NCBI RefSeq assembly: GCF_021295395.1
Contig: NZ_JAIWOU010000001.1
Location: 313,001 to 377,000, forward strand
Direction of reading: 5' to 3'
DNA: 64,000 nt
Source of the DNA: Komagataeibacter sp. FNDCR2
Lineage (GTDB): Bacteria > Pseudomonadota > Alphaproteobacteria > Acetobacterales > Acetobacteraceae
The position numbers were made by a program, and so were the translations under genes. The notes under the pieces were generated by a model that did no database searches, was not told the origin of the DNA, and saw only the letters and a list, made by a program, of their open reading frames with translations. Shown piece by piece: positions 42,783 through 52,100 of the stretch (its first letter is position 1; each line of letters opens with the position of its first letter).

Positions 42783-44506
42783 TACGCGCCATCCGACCGG
42801 ATGCTGCGGGTGACTTCCTCGATCGTTGTGTGGCCCGCCAGCACCGCCTCAAGCCCGGCGTCGAACATCGGGACCATACCGGCATCGGTTGCCGCGCGCT
42901 CAATGGCGGCATGGTCGGCATGGGCGAAGACCAGCCGGGTGATCTCCTCATCCGGGGTCAGGAATTCGGCAATGGCAAGCCGCCCGGCATACCCGGTGGC
43001 CCGGCAATGGGGGCACCCCACCGGGTGGTACAGCATGATGGGGCGCAGGGCCGTGCGTTCTTCCAGCCCGAACCGCGTGATCAGTTCCCCCGGCGCGGGA
43101 TGCGCCACCCGGCAGTGCAGGCACAGGCGGCGCACCAGGCGCTGCGCCATCACACCGCGCAGCACGGCTGTCAGCAGGTAGTCTTCCACCCCCATGTCCC
43201 GCAGCCGCACGATGGCCGCGGCCGCCGAGTTCGTATGCAGGGTGGACAGGACCAGATGCCCCGTCAACGCCGCCTGCACCGAAATCTGTGCGGTTTCAAG
43301 GTCACGGATTTCGCCCACCATCACGATATCCGGATCCTGACGCAGGATGGCGCGCAGAAGGGTTGCGAAATTCAGCCCGATCTGGGGCTTGACCTGCACT
43401 TGGTTGATCCCGGCCAACTGGAATTCAATGGGGTCTTCAACCGTCACGACGTTACGATCGACCGTATTGAGTGTCAGCAGGGCGGAATAGAGTGTTGTCG
43501 TCTTGCCCGATCCCGTGGGACCGGTGACAAGGACGATGCCGTTGGGAAGCCGGAGGGTTTTCGTCAGCGCTGCGATCACGCCGGGGGCAAGCCCGAGCGC
43601 GGTGTAGTCGAACGTGACAGCCGAGCGGTCCAGCACGCGCAGCACCACCGTTTCCCCATGCAGGGAAGGGAGGGTCGAGACGCGAAAATCCACCTCCTGC
43701 CCCCGCACGGGCAGGCGGATGCGTCCATCCTGTGGCAGGCGGCGTTCGGCAATATCCAGCCGCGCCATGATCTTGATGCGCGAGATGATCGCCGCCGTCA
43801 GTTGGGCGGCGGGGCTTTCCGCTTCCTGCAACAGGCCGTCATTGCGGTAGCGGATGCGCAGCCGGTCCTCAAAGGGTTCGAGATGGATGTCCGAGGCCCG
43901 GCTTTCGACCGCGCGGAAAATGATCTGGTTGACCAGGCGGATAACCGGCGCTTCGGACGCCATGTCCCGCAGCCGTTCCGCGTCCTCCTCCAGCGCGCTA
44001 GCGCGATCCGGTTCCGCCGTCGGCTCCGTATCGGGGTAGAGGCGGTCGAAGGCGGCCTCGATTTCAACCGGAACGGCAACCGCCATATTGACCGCAAGGC
44101 CCGTGGCCGCTGTCATGGCGGCCCGGATAAAGGGGTCCAGTGGGTCGGTAAGGGCAAGTGTAAGGGTCGTATCCGTACAGGCCAGCGGCAGGGCGTGGGT
44201 ATCGCGCAGGAAGCGCATCGGCAGCCGGTCGGGCAGTACCGGCGTGGCGGGAAACTGGTCGGGCGTGACCAGCGGGATGCCAAGTAACGCGGCATAGGCT
44301 TCAGCCAGTGCGCGTTCGGAGACAAGGCCGAGGCGAAGCAGGGCGATGTCCGCCCGCCCGCCCATTTCCTCTGCCGCCCGCCGCCCGCGTTCCAGTGTGC
44401 GCGCATCGCACCGCCCGGTTTCATGCAACAGGTGTAGCAGGCGTTCCTCCACCAGCGGGACGACAAGGCTGCCCTCCGTCATGCTGGCGGGATGCGGCGC
44501 GCTCAT
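42782..44506 (-). CDS. gspE: Type II secretion ATPase GspE
   Basis: This 574-residue cytoplasmic ATPase drives pseudopilus assembly. An N-terminal GspE/PilB domain (about residues 20-150) precedes the ATPase: SRASDIHLEPFEDRLRIRYR, Walker A GPTGSGKTT near residue 330, the Asp box and Walker B DIVMVGEIRD near 395, and the His box STLHTNSA. A zinc-binding pair LCLHC and GCPHC follows. The ATG at 44506 overlaps the gspO stop as ATGA; a second ATG lies four codons upstream and a longer frame is antisense-like leader. Length is slightly above the usual 500. Confidence 0.92.
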   Translation of the reverse strand: MSAPHPASMTEGSLVVPLVEERLLHLLHETGRCDARTLERGRRAAEEMGGRADIALLRLGLVSERALAEAYAALLGIPLVTPDQFPATPVLPDRLPMRFLRDTHALPLACTDTTLTLALTDPLDPFIRAAMTAATGLAVNMAVAVPVEIEAAFDRLYPDTEPTAEPDRASALEEDAERLRDMASEAPVIRLVNQIIFRAVESRASDIHLEPFEDRLRIRYRNDGLLQEAESPAAQLTAAIISRIKIMARLDIAERRLPQDGRIRLPVRGQEVDFRVSTLPSLHGETVVLRVLDRSAVTFDYTALGLAPGVIAALTKTLRLPNGIVLVTGPTGSGKTTTLYSALLTLNTVDRNVVTVEDPIEFQLAGINQVQVKPQIGLNFATLLRAILRQDPDIVMVGEIRDLETAQISVQAALTGHLVLSTLHTNSAAAAIVRLRDMGVEDYLLTAVLRGVMAQRLVRRLCLHCRVAHPAPGELITRFGLEERTALRPIMLYHPVGCPHCRATGYAGRLAIAEFLTPDEEITRLVFAHADHAAIERAATDAGMVPMFDAGLEAVLAGHTTIEEVTRSIRSDGA

Positions 44507-45288
44507 GATGGGGCCCATGGGCCGGAATCCAGCAGGTACAGGACCCACAGCACCACACCCAGCCCCGGGCCGAAGGGAATGCGCAGCGTGCGTGCGGCAC
44601 CTGCGGCGGATGGCGCGATCAGGTAGGTGACGCCAGCGGCCAGCAGTGTCACGATGGCGGCCCCCGCAACCAGCACGGGCAACTGCGCGGATCCGATCCA
44701 CGCGCCAGCGGCGGCCAGAAGTTTCGCATCTCCCTGACCCAGCCCGTCATATCCCCGCAGGCTGCGATAGGCCCATGCCACCAGCCGGAAACCCGCGTAA
44801 CCCATCACGGCCGCCAGCGCATGGTCCACCAGTGCCGCGGGCTCCACCAGTTCGCATACCAGCAGTCCGCCCGGAACCAGTGGCAGTGTCAGCGCATCGG
44901 GCAGGCGCAGGGTGCGCAGGTCGATCCAGCCCAGCGCCAGCAGCGTCCAGCCCAGAATGCACCCGGCCCACAGGCGCGTCATATCGGGAGGCAATGGCGT
45001 ATGGCCCCGCAGGCCGATGACAGCCACCGCCACCATGAGCGCGCCCAGTTCCACGGCGGTATGAAAGAAGCCGATCGGGGCCTGGCAGGTCCGGCACCGG
45101 CCCCGCTGCATGCCGTAACTGAGCAGGGGCAGCAGTTCATGCGGCCCCAGTGTGACATTACAGGAATCGCAGGCCGAACGCCCGTGCAGGACGGGCCGCC
45201 GCTGGGGCAGCCGCATGATCAGTACGCCAGCGAACGAACCCATGAAAGGCGCGACCAGCAGGGGCAGCAGCAACATTTCATCCATCAT
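44503..45288 (-). CDS. gspO: Prepilin peptidase / N-methyltransferase
   Basis: This 261-residue polytopic protein cleaves and methylates the type II secretion pseudopilins. Two CxxC pairs (ACDSC, RCRTC) form the zinc-binding cytoplasmic domain. The aspartyl protease residues appear in LGWIDLRTLRLPDALTLPLV and GLGQGDAKLL. About seven to eight helices are present. The ATG at 45288 has AGGA at eight bases and follows the gspG stop by ten bases. It probably serves all five pseudopilins of this locus. Confidence 0.9.
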   Translation of the reverse strand: MMDEMLLLPLLVAPFMGSFAGVLIMRLPQRRPVLHGRSACDSCNVTLGPHELLPLLSYGMQRGRCRTCQAPIGFFHTAVELGALMVAVAVIGLRGHTPLPPDMTRLWAGCILGWTLLALGWIDLRTLRLPDALTLPLVPGGLLVCELVEPAALVDHALAAVMGYAGFRLVAWAYRSLRGYDGLGQGDAKLLAAAGAWIGSAQLPVLVAGAAIVTLLAAGVTYLIAPSAAGAARTLRIPFGPGLGVVLWVLYLLDSGPWAPS

Positions 45289-45298
45289 GCCGGGCGTC

Positions 45299-45790
45299 CT
45301 ACGGATTGCAGATCTGATGGTCGGTCCCGTCGCTTCGCCCGCCGGGGCCTGTGGAACACAGGTCGTAGTCATGTCCGGCCCGTTCCGACGGGTTGCGGTA
45401 AATATAGGGGTGGTTCCATGGGTCGAGCGGCGCGCGCCCGTCCTTTACATAAGGTCCGTTCCACGTTTCGGTATCGGGCGGGCGTGTAACCAGTGCCTGC
45501 AGCCCCTCATCGGTTGAGGGGTAGGACCCGACATCCAGCTTGTACAGGTCAAGGACCTGCCCGATCCGCTCGATTGACTGCCGCGCGATGGATGTGCGCG
45601 CACCGCCAAGCTGGCGCAGGGCCGCAGGTGCGACCAGCCCGATCAGAAGGCCCAGAATGGCAATGACGACAAGAAGCTCGATCAGGGTAAAACCGGCGTC
45701 AGGCAGGCGCGGGGCGGGAGATGGACGATATTGCCGTGAGGTCGAAATAAAACCTCGACTTTTACTTCCGCCGCAAGGAATATCGGGCAA
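45299..45790 (-). CDS. gspG: Type II secretion major pseudopilin GspG
   Basis: The pseudopilin core is clear: a Gly then FTLIELLVVIAILGLLIGLV, followed by QSIERIGQVLDLYKLDVGSY, PSTDEGLQALVTRP and DPWNHPYIYRNPSERAGHDY, all GspG hallmarks including the calcium-loop region. The start is uncertain because no ATG stands in frame near the cleavage site. A TTG at 45790 (163 residues, long leader) is given; an ATT at 45748 with GAGG just before it would give 149 residues and a leader of normal length. It is the first gene of the leftward arm, 30 bases from the divergent transglycosylase start. Confidence 0.8.
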   Translation of the reverse strand: MPDIPCGGSKSRGFISTSRQYRPSPAPRLPDAGFTLIELLVVIAILGLLIGLVAPAALRQLGGARTSIARQSIERIGQVLDLYKLDVGSYPSTDEGLQALVTRPPDTETWNGPYVKDGRAPLDPWNHPYIYRNPSERAGHDYDLCSTGPGGRSDGTDHQICNP

Positions 45791-45820
45791 CGCGCGATTA
45801 TCCCCCCCACCGGAGGCATC

Positions 45821-46237
45821 ATGGGTGTTCCCTATCTGGGTTGCATGGCGCTTGTCGCGACACTGTACCATCTGCCGCCGCGCGTCCTGCCCGCCATCCA
45901 GGCGGTGGAAGGGGGGTATCCGGGCCTGGAACACATGAATACGAACGGCAGTCGCGACCTTGGCGTCATGCAGGTCAATACCGTGTGGCTGGAACCGCTG
46001 GCGCGTTATACGCACCATTCGGCTGAAACCGTGTACAGGCGCCTGCGGGATGAGGCATGCTATAATATCGCCGCCGCCGGGGCGATCATGCGGGCGCATC
46101 TGGACAGGGCGCATGGAGTACTGCTTGAGGCTATCGGCAACTATCATTCCAATACTCCGGCCCTGAACCGGGCCTATCAGTTGCAGGTTCAGCAATCCGC
46201 CGCACGGCTGTTCGTTACGGTTGGCACCGCACCATAG
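45821..46237 (+). CDS. Small lytic transglycosylase
   Basis: This 138-residue protein has the SLT-type core: LPAIQAVEGGYPGLEHMNTN with likely catalytic Glu30, then SRDLGVMQVNTVW and EACYNIAAAGAIMRAHL, then GNYHSNTP. Such enzymes cut peptidoglycan to let envelope machines pass. GGAGG lies six bases before the ATG. A hydrophobic start (YLGCMALVATLYH) is not a clear signal peptide, so how it reaches the periplasm is unclear. It lies between the two divergent secretion arms and is probably part of the same system. Confidence 0.82.
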   Translation: MGVPYLGCMALVATLYHLPPRVLPAIQAVEGGYPGLEHMNTNGSRDLGVMQVNTVWLEPLARYTHHSAETVYRRLRDEACYNIAAAGAIMRAHLDRAHGVLLEAIGNYHSNTPALNRAYQLQVQQSAARLFVTVGTAP

Positions 46238-46341
46238 GGGCGGCGGATCGTACTCCGTGGCGCACTGTCTTCATTTCACATCATTTCAGGATAATTGCGG
46301 CAGGAACAGGAACTCCTTCATTCCCTGCGAGTTCCCGCATC

Positions 46342-47409
46342 ATGAACGCGCGCGATATTTTAGGCTGGTGGGTAAGGCAGATAAGCGATCTTCTTCCCAT
46401 CCGCTTTCGCCGCGCGGAAGGGGCAGCAGGGGGGTATCAGGTCGAATACCGTTCCGATGGCGTGATTATTCATAAAAGTAATGAACAGGAAAATATTTTC
46501 CGGACTTCCTATTTACATGGCAGGGCAGAAAAACCGGATGGCGCGTGGGTATTTACGCAGACCGCAGCAGTCCTTCATGACGCCATGAAGGAGATGGTGA
46601 GCGTGCATGGCATGAACGACGCCATTCTTTATCCCGGCAATGATGCATTGCTGGAGCGGGAGGTGACGTTTCCCCTGCCGGCGGAAAGATCGCTTGAAAG
46701 CATCCTGTCATATGAAATGGATCGGCTGACGCCATTTGCCGCGACCGATGTGGTGTTCGGCTGGACGGTGCTGCGGCGCGATGCCACGGCGGGGCGTATC
46801 CATGTGCGCCTTTCGCTCGTGCCGCTTGCGGCGTTGCGCGGCCTGCCCGATATCCTGCGCGCAGCCGGTATCGTTCCGGCGGCCATTGAAATTCCCCGCC
46901 CCGACAGCACGCGCCTGCGCCTGCCGCTAACCCGGCGGCAACCGGGTGGGGGGCGGTTGCGTACCGCCATGCTTGCGGCCTGCGTGGCGCTTGCGGTGGT
47001 GGCGCTGGTGCTGCCCTTTGCACGGCAGGCACGGGAGAATGCCCGGTTGGACCGGCAGATGGCGGCCCTGCGCCCCGCTGCCGATGCAGCGGAACGGATA
47101 CAGCAGAAATTGACCGGCGGGGCTTCGGGCCGCGCGATGGTTCGCGCGGAAGGCCAGCGCCTGGGGGATCCGCTGGCGGTGCTGGCGGCCCTGACCGATG
47201 CGCTGCCCGATGGAACCTACCTGACCGACCTGACACTCCGGCAGGGGCAGCTTCTTGTCAGCGGTCGCTCCCCCGTCAGCACGCGCGTCATTCAGGCCAT
47301 GAGCGCCAATCCGTTATTCGCCACCCCGTCATTCGCCGCCCCCGTCACGCGCACCGAAGGCAGCGAGAGCAGCCAGTTCGCCATACGGGCCGGAATAACC
47401 GCGCGGTGA
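46342..47409 (+). CDS. gspL: Type II secretion protein GspL
   Basis: This 355-residue protein fits GspL/PilN-type assembly proteins. An N-terminal actin-like cytoplasmic domain includes MVSVHGMNDAILYPGNDALL and ERSLESILSYEMDRLTPFAA. One membrane helix lies near residues 210-230 (MLAACVALAVVALVLPFA), followed by a short periplasmic part. It recruits GspE through GspM. Its stop overlaps the gspM start (TGATG). Sequence conservation is low, and the call is helped by position before gspM. Confidence 0.85.
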   Translation: MNARDILGWWVRQISDLLPIRFRRAEGAAGGYQVEYRSDGVIIHKSNEQENIFRTSYLHGRAEKPDGAWVFTQTAAVLHDAMKEMVSVHGMNDAILYPGNDALLEREVTFPLPAERSLESILSYEMDRLTPFAATDVVFGWTVLRRDATAGRIHVRLSLVPLAALRGLPDILRAAGIVPAAIEIPRPDSTRLRLPLTRRQPGGGRLRTAMLAACVALAVVALVLPFARQARENARLDRQMAALRPAADAAERIQQKLTGGASGRAMVRAEGQRLGDPLAVLAALTDALPDGTYLTDLTLRQGQLLVSGRSPVSTRVIQAMSANPLFATPSFAAPVTRTEGSESSQFAIRAGITAR

Positions 47410-48023
47410 TGACGCTCTTTCCAACAGGGCTGGCGGCGCAGGCTGCCTTGCCGGAGGGGCGGAAGGGCCGGGTACTGGCCGTCGGGCTGGGGCTGGTTTT
47501 CCTTCTCCTGTTATGGAACGTCGTGGTCATGCCGCTATGGGGCTGGTACCAGACCCGGGCGGAGGCATTGAACGCCAAGAGCGCCCTTGTCGCGCATATG
47601 GCGGCGCGCGCCGCCGCCCTGCCTGCCCTGCGCAGGCAGGCGGCCAGTGCGCCACCCGTTCCCGCATTCCTGCTCGAAGGTGCGAACGATACCGTCGCCG
47701 CCGCCGCGTTGCAGGAAAAGGTGCAGCAGATGGCGGCGGAACAGGGAACCTCCCTGTCCAGCGTGGAGACGCTGGGCGCGGTTTCCATGGGCCGTTACCG
47801 GCGCATTGGCGTAAGCATCGCAACGGTTACGTCGTTCCCGGCGCTCATTCATCTTCTGGATGCGGTGGAACAGGCTTCTCCCATCCTGCTTGTGGACGAC
47901 CTGCAATTACGCGGGGCCGAAGGCAATGCGGGCGGCAGCCCGATGCTTCAGGCCGCGATGACGGTCCTTGCCTTCCGGCGCGGGGACCAGCACGACGCCC
48001 CGCAGCCCCAGGTCGCGCCGTGA
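47409..48023 (+). CDS. gspM: Type II secretion protein GspM
   Basis: This 204-residue protein has one N-terminal membrane helix (VLAVGLGLVFLLLLWNVVVM) and a periplasmic domain with ALPALRRQAASAPPV and FPALIHLLDAVEQASPILLV, matching GspM. It stabilises GspL in the inner membrane. The ATG at 47409 overlaps the gspL stop, and its own stop overlaps the next gene by one base. Confidence 0.85.
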   Translation: MTLFPTGLAAQAALPEGRKGRVLAVGLGLVFLLLLWNVVVMPLWGWYQTRAEALNAKSALVAHMAARAAALPALRRQAASAPPVPAFLLEGANDTVAAAALQEKVQQMAAEQGTSLSSVETLGAVSMGRYRRIGVSIATVTSFPALIHLLDAVEQASPILLVDDLQLRGAEGNAGGSPMLQAAMTVLAFRRGDQHDAPQPQVAP

Positions 48024-48649
48024 TGCCGCCTGTCCCGCTGCGGCGACGGGTGGCGGAAGGGGTCGTTCCGCTTGCGCTGTGTGGGGGGGTGCTGGTCTGT
48101 ATCATCGGGGCTGAACTTTCTGGGCCGGGCGGCGGGGCGCCCCCCATCCATGCGCCATCCACCATTCCCGCCCCCTTGCGCGGCGGGAGCGCATTGGCCG
48201 GGCGGCGGCAGGCCGACTGGGTTGCGACCATTCTCGCGCGCCCGCTGTTCAGTCCGTCCCGCCGTCTTTCCGCCGATGCGGCGCAAGGCGAACAGGCCCT
48301 GCGCCTGGCCGGGATCATCACAAGCCCCGCAGGCCGGAAGGCCATCTTCGCCGCGGCGGGAACGCCGGAAAAGACAGGCGCCCAAACCAGACCCGCACGG
48401 GGCATTCCCGTGGGGGAAGGCGGGCAGGCCGGCCCATGGCGGGTGCGCCATATCGGTGTCCAGACGGTCGAGGTGGAAGGGCCATCCGGAACCCTGAGCC
48501 TGCGCCCCGAACGTGCCCATGCGGGCGGTGGAACCAGCCCGGACAGCATGGCGGACCCGTCAGCCCCTTCGCCTTCCGATGATGACATCGTGATTCCAGA
48601 GTCCCGCTTTCCCGCTGCTCCCCCCCGTCCGGACCCGCCACATCCATGA
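48023..48649 (+). CDS. GspN/GspC-like inner-membrane secretion protein
   Basis: This 208-residue protein has one N-terminal helix (VVPLALCGGVLVCIIGAEL) and then a domain with WVATILARPLFSPSRRL, LRLAGIITSPAGRKAIFAAA and PWRVRHIGVQTVEVEGPSG. The last two parts resemble the homology region of GspC and the small GspN family, which link the inner-membrane platform to the secretin. No other gspC candidate is visible, so it probably fills that role. A Pro-rich C-terminal tail ends the protein. The ATG overlaps the gspM stop; the stop overlaps gspD as ATGA. Confidence 0.75.
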   Translation: MPPVPLRRRVAEGVVPLALCGGVLVCIIGAELSGPGGGAPPIHAPSTIPAPLRGGSALAGRRQADWVATILARPLFSPSRRLSADAAQGEQALRLAGIITSPAGRKAIFAAAGTPEKTGAQTRPARGIPVGEGGQAGPWRVRHIGVQTVEVEGPSGTLSLRPERAHAGGGTSPDSMADPSAPSPSDDDIVIPESRFPAAPPRPDPPHP

Positions 48650-50976
48650 TTCATCCCCCGGTTTTAAAAACAGGAAATTTCAACCCGATGCGGAACAGGA
48701 TTAATGGCATCGTGATTTCATGCCTGCTGCTGGCCGCGTGTGACCAGAGTGACCGGCCCAAAATCCAGCCGCTGTCCGAACCCACGCTTCTCGATGGCGC
48801 GCGCGCGCCCCTCGTGAATGGCAAGGTGGGTTCTCCCGACCAGCCCCTGCCCGCGCAGGTCAGCTATGGCAGGGATACGCTGCCCCGCCTGGCACGCAAC
48901 ATAACCCAGGGGCAGGGCGGGACCATAACGCTCGATTTTGCCGAGACCGACATACGCGATGTGGTGGCCCAGATCCTGGGCGGCATACTGCATGTCAACT
49001 ACACCATCGATCCGGCGGTGACCGGCGCGGTCACGCTGCATACGGCAGCGCCCCTTCTCCCGACGGAGGTGCTTCCCACGCTCCAGATGCTGCTGGCGGA
49101 GGTTGGGGCCACGCTGAGCCGGACCGACAACCTGTACCGCGTGCTGCCATCGGGCGGCAAGGCGACGACTGGCGGTGGCTCGGGCGGGGTTGCCGGGCTG
49201 GCTGATGATGCGGCGCTGGCGGGCAGCAGCATGGTTTCACTGCGCTATGCCGGGGCGGAAGATCTGGCCAAGGCGCTTCAGCCGTTTTTGCAGTCGGGCG
49301 GGCGGGTGACGCCGGTGGCGGGTGTCAATGCGCTGCTGGTCAGCGGCGATCCGGTCACGCGCGATACGATCCTGAGCCTGGTCCATGCCTTTGACGTGGA
49401 TATTCTGGCCGGGCAGTCCTATGCCCTGATACCCGTGGCCTCCGGCGGGGCAAAGGACGCCGCCACCGCCTTGCAGGAAGCATTGCACGGGCGTGGCGGC
49501 GCGCTGTCACAGGAGGTGCGGGTCATTCCCATGGCGCGTGTCGATGCGGTGCTGGTGGTTGCGGCCTCCACCCGTTATATCGACGATGCACGGCGTCTGT
49601 TCGACCTGATCGAGCGGACCCGCCGTACGACCATGCGCAACTGGCATGTCTATTACCTTCAGAACACCAATGCGAATGACGCGGCCTACGTTCTCCAGCA
49701 GGCCTTCACGCCCGATGACGTCACGGCGCAGCCAACCCAGCCCCCGCAACCCAATATTCCCGGCGCGGGCGGTCAGCTACCCGGGCAGGGCGGCGGCGGG
49801 CTTATGGGAGGGGGCCTGACCGCCGGGGGGCTCGCGACCGGGCAGGGTACGGGCGGTGGTGGCCTGATGGGGGGGGGCATGGGGGCTTCATCCCTGCTGG
49901 GGCAGCCCCAGCAGCCCGCGACAGGCACGGGGCAGGCGGCGAACCAGAACCCGCTGCTGGGCGGGCTGGACACCAGCGCGGGTGGCGGGGGCGGCAGGCA
50001 GCACGGCATGCGGATCATCCCCAGCCAGCAGCATAATGCCCTTCTGATCTACGGGACCGATCAGGAAAACGATACGGTGGAGGACATGCTGCGCAAGATC
50101 GACATCCTGCCCATGCAGGTCCGTATCGACGCCGTGATCGCGGAGGTGCAACTGAACGACGCATTGCGCTATGGCACGCAGTTTTTCTTCAAGTCCGGGG
50201 GGATCAACGGCGTGCTCAGCGGCAACAGCCAGACCATCACCACCGGCACGCTGGCCACGGCCGCATTCAGCCATACATTGCCCGGGTTCATCATTGGCGG
50301 GGCGAGCGGCGGCGGGGCTCCCTTCGCCATAGATGCGTTGCAGAACGTGACCAAGGTGCAGGTCCTGTCGTCACCCCAGATCATGGTTCTGGATAACCAG
50401 CCCGCGCGGCTGCAGGTCGGGCAACTGGTACCTATCCAGACCGGATCGCAGTCCAGCACGATCGGCACATCCATTTACAACCAGTTCACCTACCAGCCCA
50501 CGGGGGTCATCATGCAGGTGACGCCACGGGTCAATAATGGCGGGCTGGTCACGCTGGATATTTCGCAGGAGGTCAGTTCCGTCAACGCCACATCCTCCAG
50601 CACCATCAACCCGACATTCAACGACCGCTCCGTCACGTCCCGCGTGGTCATACAGGACGGGCAGACCGTCGGGCTGGCGGGGCTGATTACCGATAACTCC
50701 TCACGCAACAACAGCGGCGTTCCGTGGTTCAAGGACATACCGGTTCTGGGTTTCCTGGCGGGCAACCAGAGCAATAACCACCAGCGCACGGAACTGCTGG
50801 TGCTGATAACCCCCCATGTCCTTCACGACCAGCGCGACGCGCAGGCCCTGACCGAGGACATGCGCGAGACGCTGACCACCGCCGCCGCCGTGCCCGCGGA
50901 TCTGGCCCGGATGCATTCAAGCGGCAGCGCCGACCCGCAGGCGCGCATAAGGCGGGGCGTGGGCCTTGGACCATGA
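48646..50976 (+). CDS. gspD: Type II secretin GspD
   Basis: This 776-residue protein forms the outer-membrane channel. A lipobox LLLAAC near residue 32 suggests a lipoprotein. N0-N3 domains follow (ITLDFAETDIRDVVAQILGG; ALLVSGDPVTRDTILSLV; RNWHVYYLQNTNANDAAYVL) and the secretin core includes VQVLSSPQIMVLDNQPARLQ, VGQLVPIQTG, LVTLDISQEVSSVN and GLAGLITDNS near the C-terminus. An unusual Gly/Gln-rich insert lies around residues 370-455 (GGGLMGGGLTAGG, GGGLMGGGMGASS). The start at 48646 overlaps the upstream stop; an ATG 14 codons on is an alternative that gives a shorter signal peptide. Confidence 0.93.
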   Translation: MIHPPVLKTGNFNPMRNRINGIVISCLLLAACDQSDRPKIQPLSEPTLLDGARAPLVNGKVGSPDQPLPAQVSYGRDTLPRLARNITQGQGGTITLDFAETDIRDVVAQILGGILHVNYTIDPAVTGAVTLHTAAPLLPTEVLPTLQMLLAEVGATLSRTDNLYRVLPSGGKATTGGGSGGVAGLADDAALAGSSMVSLRYAGAEDLAKALQPFLQSGGRVTPVAGVNALLVSGDPVTRDTILSLVHAFDVDILAGQSYALIPVASGGAKDAATALQEALHGRGGALSQEVRVIPMARVDAVLVVAASTRYIDDARRLFDLIERTRRTTMRNWHVYYLQNTNANDAAYVLQQAFTPDDVTAQPTQPPQPNIPGAGGQLPGQGGGGLMGGGLTAGGLATGQGTGGGGLMGGGMGASSLLGQPQQPATGTGQAANQNPLLGGLDTSAGGGGGRQHGMRIIPSQQHNALLIYGTDQENDTVEDMLRKIDILPMQVRIDAVIAEVQLNDALRYGTQFFFKSGGINGVLSGNSQTITTGTLATAAFSHTLPGFIIGGASGGGAPFAIDALQNVTKVQVLSSPQIMVLDNQPARLQVGQLVPIQTGSQSSTIGTSIYNQFTYQPTGVIMQVTPRVNNGGLVTLDISQEVSSVNATSSSTINPTFNDRSVTSRVVIQDGQTVGLAGLITDNSSRNNSGVPWFKDIPVLGFLAGNQSNNHQRTELLVLITPHVLHDQRDAQALTEDMRETLTTAAAVPADLARMHSSGSADPQARIRRGVGLGP

Positions 50977-51812
50977 TGCGCGGGGCACGCCCCGGGCATG
51001 ATGAAAAGAGGGAGGGGGGGTTCGCGTTACTTATCGTTTTATGGACAATGGTGATGCTGTCCTTCCTCGCCTTCGCCATTGTCACGTCGGGACGGCGGCA
51101 GGTGCGGATGGCGGCGGTGGAACGCCTGCATGCGCAGCTTCAGGCGCAGGCCGATGGCGGCATATGGGAGGCCGCTTTCCACCTGCTTGATACATCACGC
51201 GCGCACTGGCGCGCGGATGGGCGGATCCATCGGGTGCGGCAGGGTCGGGTCACGGTGGAGTACCGCATTGTCAGTGAGGCGGGCAAGGTGAACCCGAACC
51301 TCGCCTCCCCCGACCTGCTGGCCGCATTGCTGCGCGCCGTGGGCACGCAGGCCCGCATGGCGCAGGAAATCGCCGCCAATATCCGCGCATGGCGCTTTCC
51401 ACTCCAGCAGGGGAGCGCGCCATCCACCGGGAGTACCGCCGCCTACGCCGCCGCCGGCCTGGGCTACGGACCACCCGGCGCCCCGTTCCAGACAAACGGG
51501 GAAATTGCCCTGGTCCTGGGCATGACGCCCGTGCTTGCCCAGCAGATCCTGCCCTTTCTGAGCGTGTACTGGGATGCGGACCCCGTGCCGTCCCTTGCCG
51601 GGCCGGTCGTACGGCAGGCACTTGCCATGGCGGGCGGGACCCTTACCCCGGATGATGAAGCCCGTAGCCAGACCATTGTGGGCATAGATGTCGTGGTGAG
51701 CGACATATCGGGCACGCGCGCCCTGCGCCATGCGGTCATAACGACACGGCAGGGGGAGGGATATGGTTCTTCCATGAGAATTCTGCAATGGAACAGGCCG
51801 GAAGATTATTGA
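50973..51812 (+). CDS. gspK: Type II secretion minor pseudopilin GspK
   Basis: This 279-residue protein has a prepilin signal (KREGG, then FALLIVLWTMVMLSFLAFAI) and, as in GspK, no Glu at position 5. The large globular part includes YRIVSEAGKVNPNLASPDLL, the GspK-conserved Asn-containing segment. It caps the pseudopilus with GspI and GspJ. It overlaps gspD by four bases and is the last gene of the rightward arm, 288 bases before lsdA. Confidence 0.9.
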   Translation: MMRGARPGHDEKREGGFALLIVLWTMVMLSFLAFAIVTSGRRQVRMAAVERLHAQLQAQADGGIWEAAFHLLDTSRAHWRADGRIHRVRQGRVTVEYRIVSEAGKVNPNLASPDLLAALLRAVGTQARMAQEIAANIRAWRFPLQQGSAPSTGSTAAYAAAGLGYGPPGAPFQTNGEIALVLGMTPVLAQQILPFLSVYWDADPVPSLAGPVVRQALAMAGGTLTPDDEARSQTIVGIDVVVSDISGTRALRHAVITTRQGEGYGSSMRILQWNRPEDY

Positions 51813-51922
51813 TTCGGTAATACAGCCAATACATTCATGAAAAATATTTTTACAATAAAGAAACTTGCCAGATCTCTCCCCGTTCGAGCAGCGAGCGCTA
51901 ACTGATGTACCAGGCATTGCTA

Positions 51923-51941
51923 CGGAAGATGACATCTTCCG
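51923..51941. promoter_or_regulatory. 19-base palindrome upstream of levansucrase gene
   Basis: CGGAAGATGACATCTTCCG is a perfect nine-base inverted repeat around one central A, about 160 bases before the lsdA start. There is no following T-run, so it does not look like a gspK terminator on the plus strand (GAAAAATGG follows). It may be an operator or an mRNA stem-loop. The surrounding 51813-52100 region has no gene and should contain the lsdA promoter. Confidence 0.5.
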
Positions 51942-52100
51942 GAAAAATGGCATCTAGCGCGATAAATGCTTCATATTTTGAAGATGTTGAATGAATCCTG
52001 GGAAATATAGTGTGTTCTCAAAAGTAACGTTGGATCCCTGAACCTGTTCTTTCGGCCATATGTCCGAAGGCAGGACGTGCTTGATGCCGGAGGACGTAAA

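Noticed and set aside
42830-44287. Rightward open frame of 485 codons antisense to gspE
   Set aside because: Full GspE motifs on the other strand explain the region; the antisense product is His/Arg/Gln-rich and unlike any protein.
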